Translations under genes and position numbers: made by a program
The notes under the pieces: model-generated
Database searches by the model: none
What the model was told of the DNA's origin: nothing
Seen by the model: the letters and a program-made list of their open reading frames with translations, nothing else
Shown here: one piece after another, positions 1 through 6,238 of the stretch
Layout of the letters: each line of letters begins with the position of its first letter
How positions within the stretch are numbered: the first letter of the stretch is position 1
From: Achromobacter sp. Root83
Lineage (GTDB): Bacteria; Pseudomonadota; Gammaproteobacteria; Burkholderiales; Burkholderiaceae_B
Assembly: GCF_001428845.1 (NCBI RefSeq)
Contig: NZ_LMIU01000012.1
Span: 376,857 to 440,856, forward strand
Reading direction: 5' to 3'
DNA: 64,000 bases

Positions 1-253
1 GGAACCCGACCACGGCCACCCATTCGATGGGTGCGCCGCGTTGGATCGCTCGTCCAATGGCGTCATAGCGCCGATGACCGTCCACCACCTCGACGCCGGA
101 GCCGTCCGGCAGGGCGACGACTTCGAGCGCGGGGAAAGTGCCGCCATCCAGGATGTAGGCGGCCAGGGCTTCGATACCGGCGTCATATTCTTCATCGAGG
201 TCGCGAAGGTCGAAACCCTCTTTCACGGGGATATCGGAATAGCGAACTTTCAT
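1..253 (-). CDS. ParB-like nuclease-domain phage protein, C-terminus beyond window
   Basis: Reading the minus strand from ATG 253 gives 84 residues that run off the left window edge. The fold signature of the ParB N-terminal domain is visible: a leading 'VRYSDIPV' strand, then 'VVDGHRRYDAI' (compare the ParB G-x-H-R-R box). Proteins of this kind are common in prophages near terminase genes, where their role is unclear; DNA binding is family knowledge, not shown here. The frame is open upstream of ATG 253 to a stop at 317-319, and a more natural start (ATG 318-320, 'MTQPP') lies in another frame, joined through a run of seven C on this strand (305-311). One fewer C would give a continuous protein of 22 more residues. 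So this is either a start at 253 or a frameshifted gene. Confidence 0.6.
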   Translation of the reverse strand, partial: MKVRYSDIPVKEGFDLRDLDEEYDAGIEALAAYILDGGTFPALEVVALPDGSGVEVVDGHRRYDAIGRAIQRGAPIEWVAVVGF

Positions 254-367
254 TGCGCCGGCGCGTTTGATCGTGCCGTCCTTGATCGTCGACTTGAACG
301 ATGCGGGGGGGCTGAGTCATGTTGGTTCCAAGAAGTAGATTCGCTGTACGATCCCTTCCGTCAAAAC

Positions 368-832
368 GTGGAGGAATCATGGGGAATCACTCCTTGGGCT
401 ACAGCCGTGCAAGCGATCACGTCGATTTTGGCTGTAGTGATTGCCATCGGTCTTCCGGTGATCTCAAAGCTCCGAGATGACGGGCAGAAGAGGAAGGACC
501 GCGCTGCGCTCTTGCTAGTGGCAAAAAACTTGGCTCTACACGCCGAGAGGGCGATGACATCGTCAACTGATAAACTGGGTACTGCGAATTCAATACCTAC
601 GTACAGATTGCGAGATGTTCGCGATAGCTTTCATGTACTTCTTGCGAAGGACTTGCCCGAAGAGGCAATACCTCCCATTCTCGAAATTCTGTGTGAAGTG
701 GCTTATCAGGTTGCTGCCATTCGCCTATACAAAGTTGGAGGAAACAGAACGACGGACTTGACGGAGAAGGCCCGGATACGGCTCGGAAAGGTGACGGCGC
801 AAGTAGCCGTGTTGAATCAGATTTCGAGCTGA
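368..832 (+). CDS. Small membrane protein of unknown function (pair member 1)
   Basis: I do not recognise this protein. From GTG 368 it has about 154 residues: a short N-terminal stretch, one hydrophobic segment at about residues 12-29 ('TSILAVVIAIGLPV'), and a soluble C-terminal domain predicted to be helical, with no signal-peptide cleavage site. The open frame continues upstream to 41, but that part is antisense to the ParB-like gene and has no protein character, so the start was placed at GTG 368; no convincing Shine-Dalgarno decides it. The base composition is clearly more AT-rich than the chromosome to the right. The next gene starts 8 bases downstream and is also a membrane protein, so the two probably form one cargo unit. 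Confidence 0.5.
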   Translation: MEESWGITPWATAVQAITSILAVVIAIGLPVISKLRDDGQKRKDRAALLLVAKNLALHAERAMTSSTDKLGTANSIPTYRLRDVRDSFHVLLAKDLPEEAIPPILEILCEVAYQVAAIRLYKVGGNRTTDLTEKARIRLGKVTAQVAVLNQISS

Positions 833-840
833 TATTCTGC

Positions 841-1542
841 ATGGCTGACACTGCGGGGAGGTTCGGATACTATGCGCGGCAGAACCTTTTGGGGACGCGT
901 TTGAAGAACTTCAAGTGGTATGAGTGGGCAGTGCTTGCCGCGCTGACAGCGATGCTTTTTGGCGGTGCCGCACTTTCTCCATGGGGGAAGGCACTTCTCA
1001 AATTTGAGGCTGCTCCGGCTTGGATTCAGGCTGTTTTTTCAGTAGTGGCAATCTTGGCCGGTGCGGGCTTTGTTCTGTGGCAGCACCACCTGCAAATGAG
1101 GCGGGATGCTCAGATTCGAATCGAGAATCGTGTTGAAGCATTCGAGCCGTTATGCGGTCTTATTGGTCAAGCGCTTTGGCAGATGAGTCACATACAGGAC
1201 GCAGTTGATGGCCGGATTCCTGTAGAGGAAGTCCTGGAAACTGACGTCATCATTGATGATGTTTCATCGCTTCTGGAGGCAATGGATCGCGTAAATGTTC
1301 ACGAGCTTCCTACTGCGTACCTTTGCGCATATTTCATAGATGTACGCCGTGTACTCCGACGTATGGAGATCCAACTTCGCCGCGCTGCTGCTGACTGGCG
1401 TGTCGACTCCATAGATCCTCGCTGGAAACTCCAACTTCATGCGGCACAGGAGGCAAAGCGTCAGGTTAGCAACACGCTGCATATCTTCCACAACGCAATG
1501 ACTTCTATTAGCCGGGGCGAAAGACCGGAATTGCCCATTTGA
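841..1542 (+). CDS. Two-pass membrane protein of unknown function (pair member 2)
   Basis: This is a 233-residue protein that I do not recognise. It has two hydrophobic segments, at about residues 29-47 ('AVLAALTAMLFGGAAL') and 60-80 ('WIQAVFSVVAILAGAGFVLW'), followed by a basic stop-transfer sequence and a soluble helical domain of about 150 residues. The layout (membrane hairpin plus cytoplasmic domain) resembles many defence or exclusion-type membrane effectors, but no catalytic motif is visible, so function is not assigned. It follows the other small membrane gene by 8 bases and shares its AT-richer composition, which points to joint transfer. Downstream is a gap before the minus-strand small genes. 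Confidence 0.6.
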   Translation: MADTAGRFGYYARQNLLGTRLKNFKWYEWAVLAALTAMLFGGAALSPWGKALLKFEAAPAWIQAVFSVVAILAGAGFVLWQHHLQMRRDAQIRIENRVEAFEPLCGLIGQALWQMSHIQDAVDGRIPVEEVLETDVIIDDVSSLLEAMDRVNVHELPTAYLCAYFIDVRRVLRRMEIQLRRAAADWRVDSIDPRWKLQLHAAQEAKRQVSNTLHIFHNAMTSISRGERPELPI

Positions 1543-1561
1543 GATGGGAAGCTTCCAGGGC

Positions 1562-1792
1562 CTATCGTCCCGGCTCAACCGCGCCAGATGTGGCGGATGG
1601 CCTGCGGTGATATGCCGCAGCACTCACCCGGCTATTTCGCTGATAGGCGCCTCTTAGCGCCCTTGATGAACGCCCGCTCTTCGATTCGGAAGGCCTCTTG
1701 CTTTGGGTCAATTCAGCACAAGTGACGGTGGGCAACGGGACCGGCGGCTTCCGGTCTGCGCTATCCTTTAGCATAAATTCGATGCCGTTCAT
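1562..1792 (-). CDS. Doubtful small protein at the end of a chain of overlapping genes
   Basis: The ATG at 1790-1792 overlaps the stop of the preceding 77-residue membrane gene in an ATGA junction, so translational coupling is possible. The product would have 76 residues, 'MNGIEFMLKDSADRK...', rich in Arg, Ser and Pro. In another frame on the same strand a more protein-like stretch ('KQEAFRIEERAFIKGAKR') ends at a stop in the same interval, which suggests a frameshift or that only part of this is real. No function can be proposed. Confidence 0.25.
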   Translation of the reverse strand: MNGIEFMLKDSADRKPPVPLPTVTCAELTQSKRPSESKSGRSSRALRGAYQRNSRVSAAAYHRRPSATSGAVEPGR

Positions 1793-2022
1793 GCGACGAG
1801 CAGCAGCAGCCACCCGAGGACCTGCGGGCCGAAGAGAAAGAATGCCGCCAGCGCCAGGCTGGCGGGCCAGGCCCACAGGGGGAGATCCGCGTCCTTGTTC
1901 CAATTGCCTTTGCCGGCGTGGTCGCGGGGCGCGATCAGATTGCCCAGCTTGCGGGCGGCCTGCCTGATCGTGATGGGATTACGGTGGCGCACCGGGGGCG
2001 CGCTTGCGCTGATGGTGTTCAT
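1789..2022 (-). CDS. Small protein with C-terminal membrane anchor
   Basis: The 77-residue product starts at ATG 2022 ('MNTISASAPP'). The N-terminal 50 residues are basic and hydrophilic; the last 25 form a single hydrophobic helix ('WPASLALAAFFLFG'...'GWLLLLVA'). The start overlaps the stop of the 42-residue gene upstream (ATGA), and its own stop overlaps another ATG, so three tiny genes are coupled. An open frame extends further upstream but overlaps the 42-residue gene fully, so the ATG at the overlap is preferred. Tail-anchored small proteins like this occur in phage and plasmid regions; no family is recognised. Confidence 0.45.
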   Translation of the reverse strand: MNTISASAPPVRHRNPITIRQAARKLGNLIAPRDHAGKGNWNKDADLPLWAWPASLALAAFFLFGPQVLGWLLLLVA

Positions 2023-2147
2023 GTCGGGTTCCAGGGATCGGCCGCGACGTAGCGGCGGTTGAAGTGTTCGCAGATGGGAACCAGCGCCACCGCCGCGAGG
2101 GCGAGCAGGGCCAGCCCCCACCAGATGGCGGGGATAGTTGAGGGCAT
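2019..2147 (-). CDS. 42-residue membrane peptide
   Basis: A short gene read from ATG 2147 to TGA 2019: 'MPSTIPAIWWGLALLALAAV' followed by a hydrophilic tail 'CEHFNRRYVAADPWNPT'. It has one hydrophobic helix at about residues 7-26 with the N-terminus short. The stop overlaps the start of the next gene by the ATGA arrangement, which supports that both are translated. It begins just downstream of the large hairpin at 2175-2267. Function unknown; similar one-helix peptides are common in phage genomes. Confidence 0.4.
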   Translation of the reverse strand: MPSTIPAIWWGLALLALAAVALVPICEHFNRRYVAADPWNPT

Positions 2148-2174
2148 GGGATCTGCGCAGACTTGCGCGTTGGT

Positions 2175-2267
2175 TGGCTTCGGAAAGCGGGCCGGTAGCC
2201 CGGTGAATTCCTGAAAGTCACTTTCAGCGCCGGTGACGTTGCGGCGCCGGCCCGCTCTCCGAAGCCA
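2175..2267 (-). repeat. Large nested hairpin: 21-bp inverted repeat around a second palindrome
   Basis: Arms at 2175-2195 and 2247-2267 are inverted copies of 21 bases with one difference, which in a minus-strand RNA would be a G-U pair. Inside the loop, 2211-2227 is itself a palindrome (8-bp arms, one-base centre). The element separates the stop of the 59-residue gene (2297) from the start of the 42-residue gene (2147). There is no T-run on either side, so it is not a simple terminator. It could be a replication or packaging signal of single-stranded-DNA phage type, an RNA switch, or a recombination site. Confidence 0.7.
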
Positions 2268-2296
2268 CCCCGACGAGCGGGCTAGGCGGATGCTGT

Positions 2297-2476
2297 TTAC
2301 TGGACGAGCATGCCCTGGAACTTACCCAGGCCGGCGGTCAGCTTCTTCTTGCCGACCAGGTGTTCGACGCTGAAGCCGCGGCCATGCGGCTTGACGGCGG
2401 TTACCACTGCTTCGATGGGCGGCTTGCGCTTGGGGCCTTTCAGTTTGTACGTGTTGCCGACGGTAATTTCGGACAT
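2297..2476 (-). CDS. Small basic protein, 59 residues
   Basis: Read from ATG 2476 with a good ribosome-binding site (AGAGGA seven bases upstream). The product begins 'MSEITVGNTYKLKGPKRK' and ends 'GLGKFQGMLVQ'. It is strongly basic, without hydrophobic segments, and its alternation of short strands and glycines is compatible with a small beta-barrel (SH3 or OB-like) nucleic-acid-binding protein; that is inference from composition only. It sits in a hairpin-rich stretch and is transcribed toward the tiny membrane genes. Confidence 0.5.
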   Translation of the reverse strand: MSEITVGNTYKLKGPKRKPPIEAVVTAVKPHGRGFSVEHLVGKKKLTAGLGKFQGMLVQ

Positions 2477-3109
2477 GGATTCCTCTGGAGTGATCGGCGC
2501 CGACCGGGCGCCATGGATTGAAAAGCTGGCTGTGCCTTACCAGTGATTCGCCTTGGCGATCACGTGCAGGACGTTGAACAGGGCCGCGCCGATTTGGCGC
2601 AGCGAGCGTGAGCATTGCGAACATGGGGAAGTCCTTGAGACAGACAGAGGGAGGGGAAAGCTGATCAGGGAGGCGCGCCCCTTCGCCAGGGCGCGCCAGT
2701 CACACAAGTTGAACCCAGGCACGGCAGAATGCCGGTGGAGATACGCCGGCTTGAACAGCCGAGCGGAGCCGGAAAATTGGTCCGGCGTAGATGCTGCCCA
2801 AAACGGCGCATGCGTCGCATGAGCTACAGCGGCACCCCGAAGAGGTTGTTGCCGATCATAAAGAAGCGCCGGCCCGCAGAGGGATGAGTCCGCACATGAG
2901 GTCTGCCGGCGGTCGGTGAGTTGTCGCAGGGCGGACGTCTATTCGCTATCTGCACATCCGTTGTGCTTCAAGCCGTCTTCGATTGGTCAAATTGGAGGAT
3001 CAACGATGGGCTTCGGTCCACGGATTTGCAATTGCGAGGTGCCGCCGGCGCCACGAGTACGAACGAGGCCCCTACAGGGCTCAGATTGAGCATTGCCGCT
3101 CGCCCCGAG
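2477..3109. other. 633-base stretch without a firm gene; hairpin-rich
   Basis: No gene can be supported. Perfect short inverted repeats are seen at 2496-2501/2507-2512, 2586-2590/2596-2600, 2672-2680/2689-2697 (nine pairs) and 2768-2773/2781-2786. On the minus strand an AAGGA ribosome-binding site precedes an ATG at 2624, but the frame that follows looks non-protein-like, while another frame holds a plausible end ('RSLRQIGAALFNVLHVIAK') stopping at 2537, as if a short gene were frameshifted. A minus-strand open stretch ending at 2822 ('FFMIGNNLFGVPL') may be the end of a lost gene. Confidence 0.4.
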
Positions 3110-3676
3110 TCAGCCGAACGGCTTTTCCAACCAATTCTTGAGATCCTCCAGGCCTTGCGAAAAGAATGAGTTCATCTCGTTCACTGGATCATTGATGAGT
3201 TTCCTCATGTCACCACCGATTTGTAGGAAGTCCAATACGTCATCCCGTACCTTAGGAACGAACGCATTTTCACCACCCAGTGGTTTTCCATGGAAAACTT
3301 CTCCAAGGTCCACATGGGCGGCCGCCAGATTTCCTGTCAGTAGAATCAGGGGCAACATGGCAATCCCGAGCGCTATGTCGCTGACCTTCTGCGCATCGCC
3401 TATCCAATTGGGCACCGCTACTTTGTCGCACTCTCCTTCATGAGTCTGGGCATTTATTATGCCGAGGCCCTTCGATTCTTTGATTTTGTCAAGAAGTTTG
3501 ATCAGGTTGATCGTGGCGATGCCGCCCTGTATGGAGTACTGAGCAGGGTCTCGGCCGGCGGCGAGTTCGTCAGCGATTATCTTCTCGGTGGCTTCAATCC
3601 TGGGATTAAAGAACTCTTCGACCTTTTCCCGAATTTTCTGACCATAGCTCGCACACTGAGCGTTGGTGATTGTCAT
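3110..3676 (-). CDS. Unknown protein, paralogue A of a tandem pair
   Basis: 188 residues, not recognised. It aligns along its length with the next gene upstream (3689-4270). Shared landmarks in order: a Cys near residue 8 ('AQC'), 'GGIATIN' at about residue 51, a second Cys followed by 'VPNW' at about 83-90, a hydrophobic segment at about 101-120 ('LGIAMLPLILLTG'), 'VDLGEVFHGK', 'GGENAFVPKVRDD' and 'IGGDMRKLINDPVNE' near residue 155. There is no signal peptide. The gene lies 12 bases after the stop of its paralogue and is the last of three co-oriented genes; the composition is AT-richer than the chromosome. Two conserved cysteines and a central hydrophobic helix suggest a small membrane-interacting or secreted protein, but this is inference. 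Confidence 0.7.
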   Translation of the reverse strand: MTITNAQCASYGQKIREKVEEFFNPRIEATEKIIADELAAGRDPAQYSIQGGIATINLIKLLDKIKESKGLGIINAQTHEGECDKVAVPNWIGDAQKVSDIALGIAMLPLILLTGNLAAAHVDLGEVFHGKPLGGENAFVPKVRDDVLDFLQIGGDMRKLINDPVNEMNSFFSQGLEDLKNWLEKPFG

Positions 3677-3688
3677 TTCACTTCCTCC

Positions 3689-4270
3689 TTACCACTTGGG
3701 CCAATTGATCTTCGGTAGCTGTGGCAACGCCTTCTTCATCGCCTCAACTGCGTCGTTCACGGTGTTGCGTACCTCATTCACAGGGTCCCGAAGCACCTTG
3801 GCAACGTCACCTCCGATGCCCAACGCATTGAACGCCTCCTCCCGGGCTTTCGGGATCAATGCATCATCGCCACCAAACGTCCGTCCTTTATAGACCTGAC
3901 CCAAGTCAATCTTGGCTGCGGCGTAACTTTTGGTAAGAGCGACATACGGAAGCAGCGCGACCGTCATCGCGAAGTCAGTAGTTTTCTGAACGTCCGAAAG
4001 CCAGTCAGGTACCGCGTTGGCGTCACACTGAGCTGCCTTGGCCTCCGCGTCGCTGTACGCCAGTTGTTTCGCGTCGATCGTGTCCTGCAACAAGCGCTCA
4101 TAGTTGATGGTGGCGATCCCATCTGCAAGCTCTATTTTCGACGGGTCCTTACCTTCGTCGTTCGCTTTCTGAATCAGTTCTCTGGTTTCATTGATCTGGT
4201 GGTCGTAGAAACGATCCGCTTGTTCGCGGATTGCATTTCCCCAGTCCTCACATTGCGCTTTGTAAGTCAT
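3689..4270 (-). CDS. Unknown protein, paralogue B of a tandem pair
   Basis: 193 residues, not recognised, a clear paralogue of the gene at 3110-3676 (identity estimated by eye at about 40%). Conserved landmarks: 'AQC' at residues 5-7, 'DGIATIN' at about 51, 'QCDANAVPDW' at about 82-91, a hydrophobic stretch at about 100-118 ('MTVALLPYVALT'), 'IDLGQVYKG', 'GGDDALIPKAREE' and 'IGGDVAKVLRDPVNE'. The C-terminus is longer and proline/tryptophan-rich ('LPQLPKINWPKW'). An AGAGGA ribosome-binding site lies just upstream of the ATG. It starts 9 bases after the stop of the repeat-protein gene, so all three genes are probably one transcript. A duplication with divergence suggests the two products work together or recognise different partners. 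Confidence 0.7.
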   Translation of the reverse strand: MTYKAQCEDWGNAIREQADRFYDHQINETRELIQKANDEGKDPSKIELADGIATINYERLLQDTIDAKQLAYSDAEAKAAQCDANAVPDWLSDVQKTTDFAMTVALLPYVALTKSYAAAKIDLGQVYKGRTFGGDDALIPKAREEAFNALGIGGDVAKVLRDPVNEVRNTVNDAVEAMKKALPQLPKINWPKW

Positions 4271-4279
4271 ATCGTCCTC

Positions 4280-4582
4280 TTAGAACTTAATCCCAAGTCG
4301 CTCAAACGCCTTGACGATGTCATTGTTTGGCCCCGCCCCTTTTGTGATGTCGTTCCACGCCGTCTGGAGAGCCTTCCTGATGTCGTTGTTCTCGCCCGGC
4401 CCGTTCGCAATGTCGTTCCAGGCGGTTCGGAGGGCCTTGACGATCTCCCCATTTGGTCCGAAGGGCTCTTTGGAATTGAGTTCTTTGATTAATTGATCCA
4501 GGGCGATGAGAACGAGTGCTGACACCGGATCCACTTCGGTGCAAACGCCTGAATTGCAAATAACGCCTACCGTGTCAGTCAT
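4280..4582 (-). CDS. Small protein with three tandem 21-residue repeats
   Basis: 100 residues, not recognised. The first 40 residues include two cysteines ('ICNSGVC') and a hydrophobic helix ('VSALVLIALDQLI'). The rest is made of three repeats of about 21 residues with the pattern G-P-N-N/E-D/E-I-V/R-K-A-L/F...W-N-D-I, visible also as a 63-base period in the DNA (about 4283-4460). The repeat core G-x-N/D-D-I-x-K resembles 'GGDVAKVL' and 'GGDMRKLI' in the two downstream paralogues, so all three products may share a motif. The ATG has a strong purine-rich site upstream (AGAGGGGG). First gene of the three-gene operon. Confidence 0.7.
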   Translation of the reverse strand: MTDTVGVICNSGVCTEVDPVSALVLIALDQLIKELNSKEPFGPNGEIVKALRTAWNDIANGPGENNDIRKALQTAWNDITKGAGPNNDIVKAFERLGIKF

Positions 4583-4938
4583 GAGAGCCCCCTCTGTTTA
4601 TTCTCAGGTTGTTACTGCCCCGTCCAATCTAGATGTGGCAGTATCGCGATTCGCCACCGAGGATTTTCGCCTCGTAGGGAAAGGCTACCAATAAGTTACT
4701 CGCGGAATTGGGCGCTTCCATATACCCAATTCGGCGGATGCCAATTTGCAGGTGTTCTGGTCGCGCGGCGGCCACAAGGTACTTTTGAGTGGAATCTATT
4801 CGCGATGACTGGTCGAGACCCGAGGGAGGCTTAGTATTTTTTCCGCACTAATTGAGCGGGTCACGCGAGAACGATTTGCTTCGGTAAGCGCCGCACGCGA
4901 CGCTGGCCGAAACCCGCTTTTCAGCGGAATCGGATTTC
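4583..4938. other. Non-coding stretch between the unknown operon and phage remnants
   Basis: No gene is supported here. It must contain the promoter of the leftward three-gene operon; a weak candidate is TTGGAC (4622-4627, minus) with GAGAAT (4600-4605) 16 bases away. A perfect 8-bp inverted repeat separated by 12 bases lies at 4705-4712 / 4725-4732 (GAATTGGG / CCCAATTC) and could be an operator. The rest is featureless. Confidence 0.35.
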
Positions 4939-5130
4939 ATGCGAGGGTTATCGTCGCCACCCTGGCGGGCGTTGACCGAGGCATCCGCCCGTCACGTTCT
5001 GTTGTGCCTTGCCAATTATGCGGGGCCAAAGGGTGAGGGGGCATTCCCCTCTGTGGCTACTTTGGCGGAAGACACCGGGCTGTCCACTCGCACGGTGCAG
5101 AACAAGCTGCGTGAGTTGGAAGTCCGCCGC
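4939..5130 (+). pseudogene. 5' fragment of a phage helix-turn-helix replication protein
   Basis: About 64 residues from ATG 4939 have the layout of phage replication-initiation HTH proteins: 'ARHVLLCLANYAG' (helix), 'AFPSVATLAEDTGLSTRTV' (helix-turn-helix), 'QNKLRELE'. Such proteins are usually 200-300 residues and act as origin-binding or O-like proteins. Here the similarity stops near 5130 and the frame runs on into non-protein-like sequence that is out of frame with a lysis-type gene. The simplest reading is a deletion that fused the start of a replication gene to the late lysis region of a prophage. Confidence 0.55.
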
Positions 5131-5180
5131 GACCCGAAGGGCCTGCAAAGAGCTTCTGGCAAGGGGAGCGGGGCGGGGGC

Positions 5181-5516
5181 ATGGTGCGGGGTGTTCGGAC
5201 CCATGAGGGGACACGCGACCAGGCCGCGTTGGTCTATCAGGCGCACGGGGTGGCCGCAAATGATGGCGCAATCTGGAACGCCATCGAACAGGACGGCCTG
5301 CTGGCCGCAGCGCTCACGCGGCTACTGCTCTGGTCAGATCCCCGACCGTTGCCCGCTGTTGGCGACGAAGAGGCCGCGTTGGCGCTCTACCTGCGTACGT
5401 GGCGACCCGGCGCATATGCCCGCGGCACCGCCAACGAGCGTGCGCAGCTTCGTGCCAAATGGTCCGCTAACTACGCCGCCGCAATGGGGGAGGTCGACCA
5501 TGTTGGCGCTGTTTGA
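5181..5516 (+). pseudogene. 3' part of a phage lysis-region protein
   Basis: In this frame, from about 5212, the product reads as real protein: 'GVAANDGAIWNAIEQDG', 'LPAVGDEEAALALYLRTWRP', 'GAYARGTANERAQLRAKW'. The W-R-P-G-A-Y...R-A-x-L-x-x-K-W ending is one I associate with small proteins coded just ahead of holin or spanin genes in Burkholderiales prophages, but I cannot name the enzyme. Its N-terminus is missing, replaced by the HTH fragment. It overlaps the start of the following membrane gene by 17 bases, as late lysis genes often do. Judged a fragment, not an active gene. Confidence 0.4.
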
Positions 5517-5700
5517 GCGATTCAAGGGATATCTGGTGGCCGTTGGTGCTGCTCTGGCGGTGGCACTCGGGGCCTATCTGCGGGGGCGCAGCGCAGGCAA
5601 AGGGGGCGGAGCGTAAGCGGCGCGCAGTAGAGGTAAATGAACAGGCCGTCGAGGCCCACAAGGAGGCGCGTGATGTGCAGTTGGAAACGGCCCGTATGTC
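5500..5700 (+). pseudogene. Spanin-like (Rz-type) gene with a frameshift and lost 3' end
   Basis: From ATG 5500, preceded by a GGGGGAGG site, the protein has a membrane anchor ('GYLVAVGAALAVALGAYL') followed by a charged region. The first frame stops at 5616, but the charged coiled-coil part continues in the next frame ('AKGAERKRRAVEVNEQAVEA', 'HKEARDVQLETARM'), so a one-base shift near 5590 broke the gene. An N-terminal anchor plus periplasmic coiled coil, next to a lysis gene, is the plan of an inner-membrane spanin. The similarity ends near 5700, where autotransporter sequence begins. Confidence 0.5.
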
Positions 5701-6159
5701 TCGAGTGCCAGGGCTTATGTCGGTGCATTGGACGGCTCGGGGGAGGTGAGCGTCCGTGGAGCTGACTCACATTGGAACGTAGCCTCGACCATCCTGGTTG
5801 GCATGCCCGCGAACGGCAAGTTGACAATCTCTGAAGGAGGCAAGGTATCCGCGCAATCCCTCAGTCTGGCTACGACTTCTTCCTCGTCCGGCAAACTGAT
5901 CATTGGCAGCGAAAGCGGTTCTCCTTTGGTGGCGCCAGGCACAGTCGAAACCTCTCGCGTTGTCTTTGGTCCCGGCGACGGTCAGATCCTGCTTAACCAC
6001 TCCTCGTTGAATTACGTGTTTGATGCTGCGATCAACAATGGTGCCAACAACGACGTGGGTTCCAACACGGGCTTAGTGGGGAGCGGTCGAATCGAAGCGT
6101 CGGCCGGCCGCAGTATTCTCAATGCTGATCACCGCGACTTCACGGGTGTTCTGCAAGTC
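5701..6159 (+). pseudogene. Fragment of an autotransporter passenger domain
   Basis: The frame starting at 5701 encodes about 153 residues with the beta-helix repeat style of classical autotransporters: 'GSGEVSVRGADSHW', 'STILVGMPANGKLTISEGG', 'SGKLIIGSESGSP', 'DFTGVLQV'. These match the passenger-associated repeat pattern (G-x-V-x-V-x-G-x-x-S-x-W ... V-G-x-x-G-x-G-x-L-x-I). No signal peptide and no beta-barrel are present, so it cannot work by itself. The left end abuts the broken spanin gene and the right end is lost shortly before the SRAP gene. It is a scar of recombination that brought a chromosomal adhesin piece into or beside the prophage. Confidence 0.65.
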
Positions 6160-6238
6160 GGAGGGGCAGGGAGGGTACGGCTCCGGCCCCTTCACAGTGC
6201 CTCAGCCTTCGCACTTCTTAGAGCAGCGTCACTCCGGA

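Noticed and set aside
41-367. N-terminal half of the plus-strand frame that ends at 832
   Set aside because: Antisense to the ParB-like gene; the protein character begins only after about 360.
2537-2722. Possible 61-residue minus-strand gene
   Set aside because: The first two thirds are unlike protein and no ribosome-binding site precedes the ATG; only the C-terminal stretch is plausible.
5701-6238. Diversity-generating retroelement or tail-fibre variable region, considered because of Bordetella phage BPP-1
   Set aside because: No reverse transcriptase, no template repeat and the repeats fit an autotransporter passenger better.
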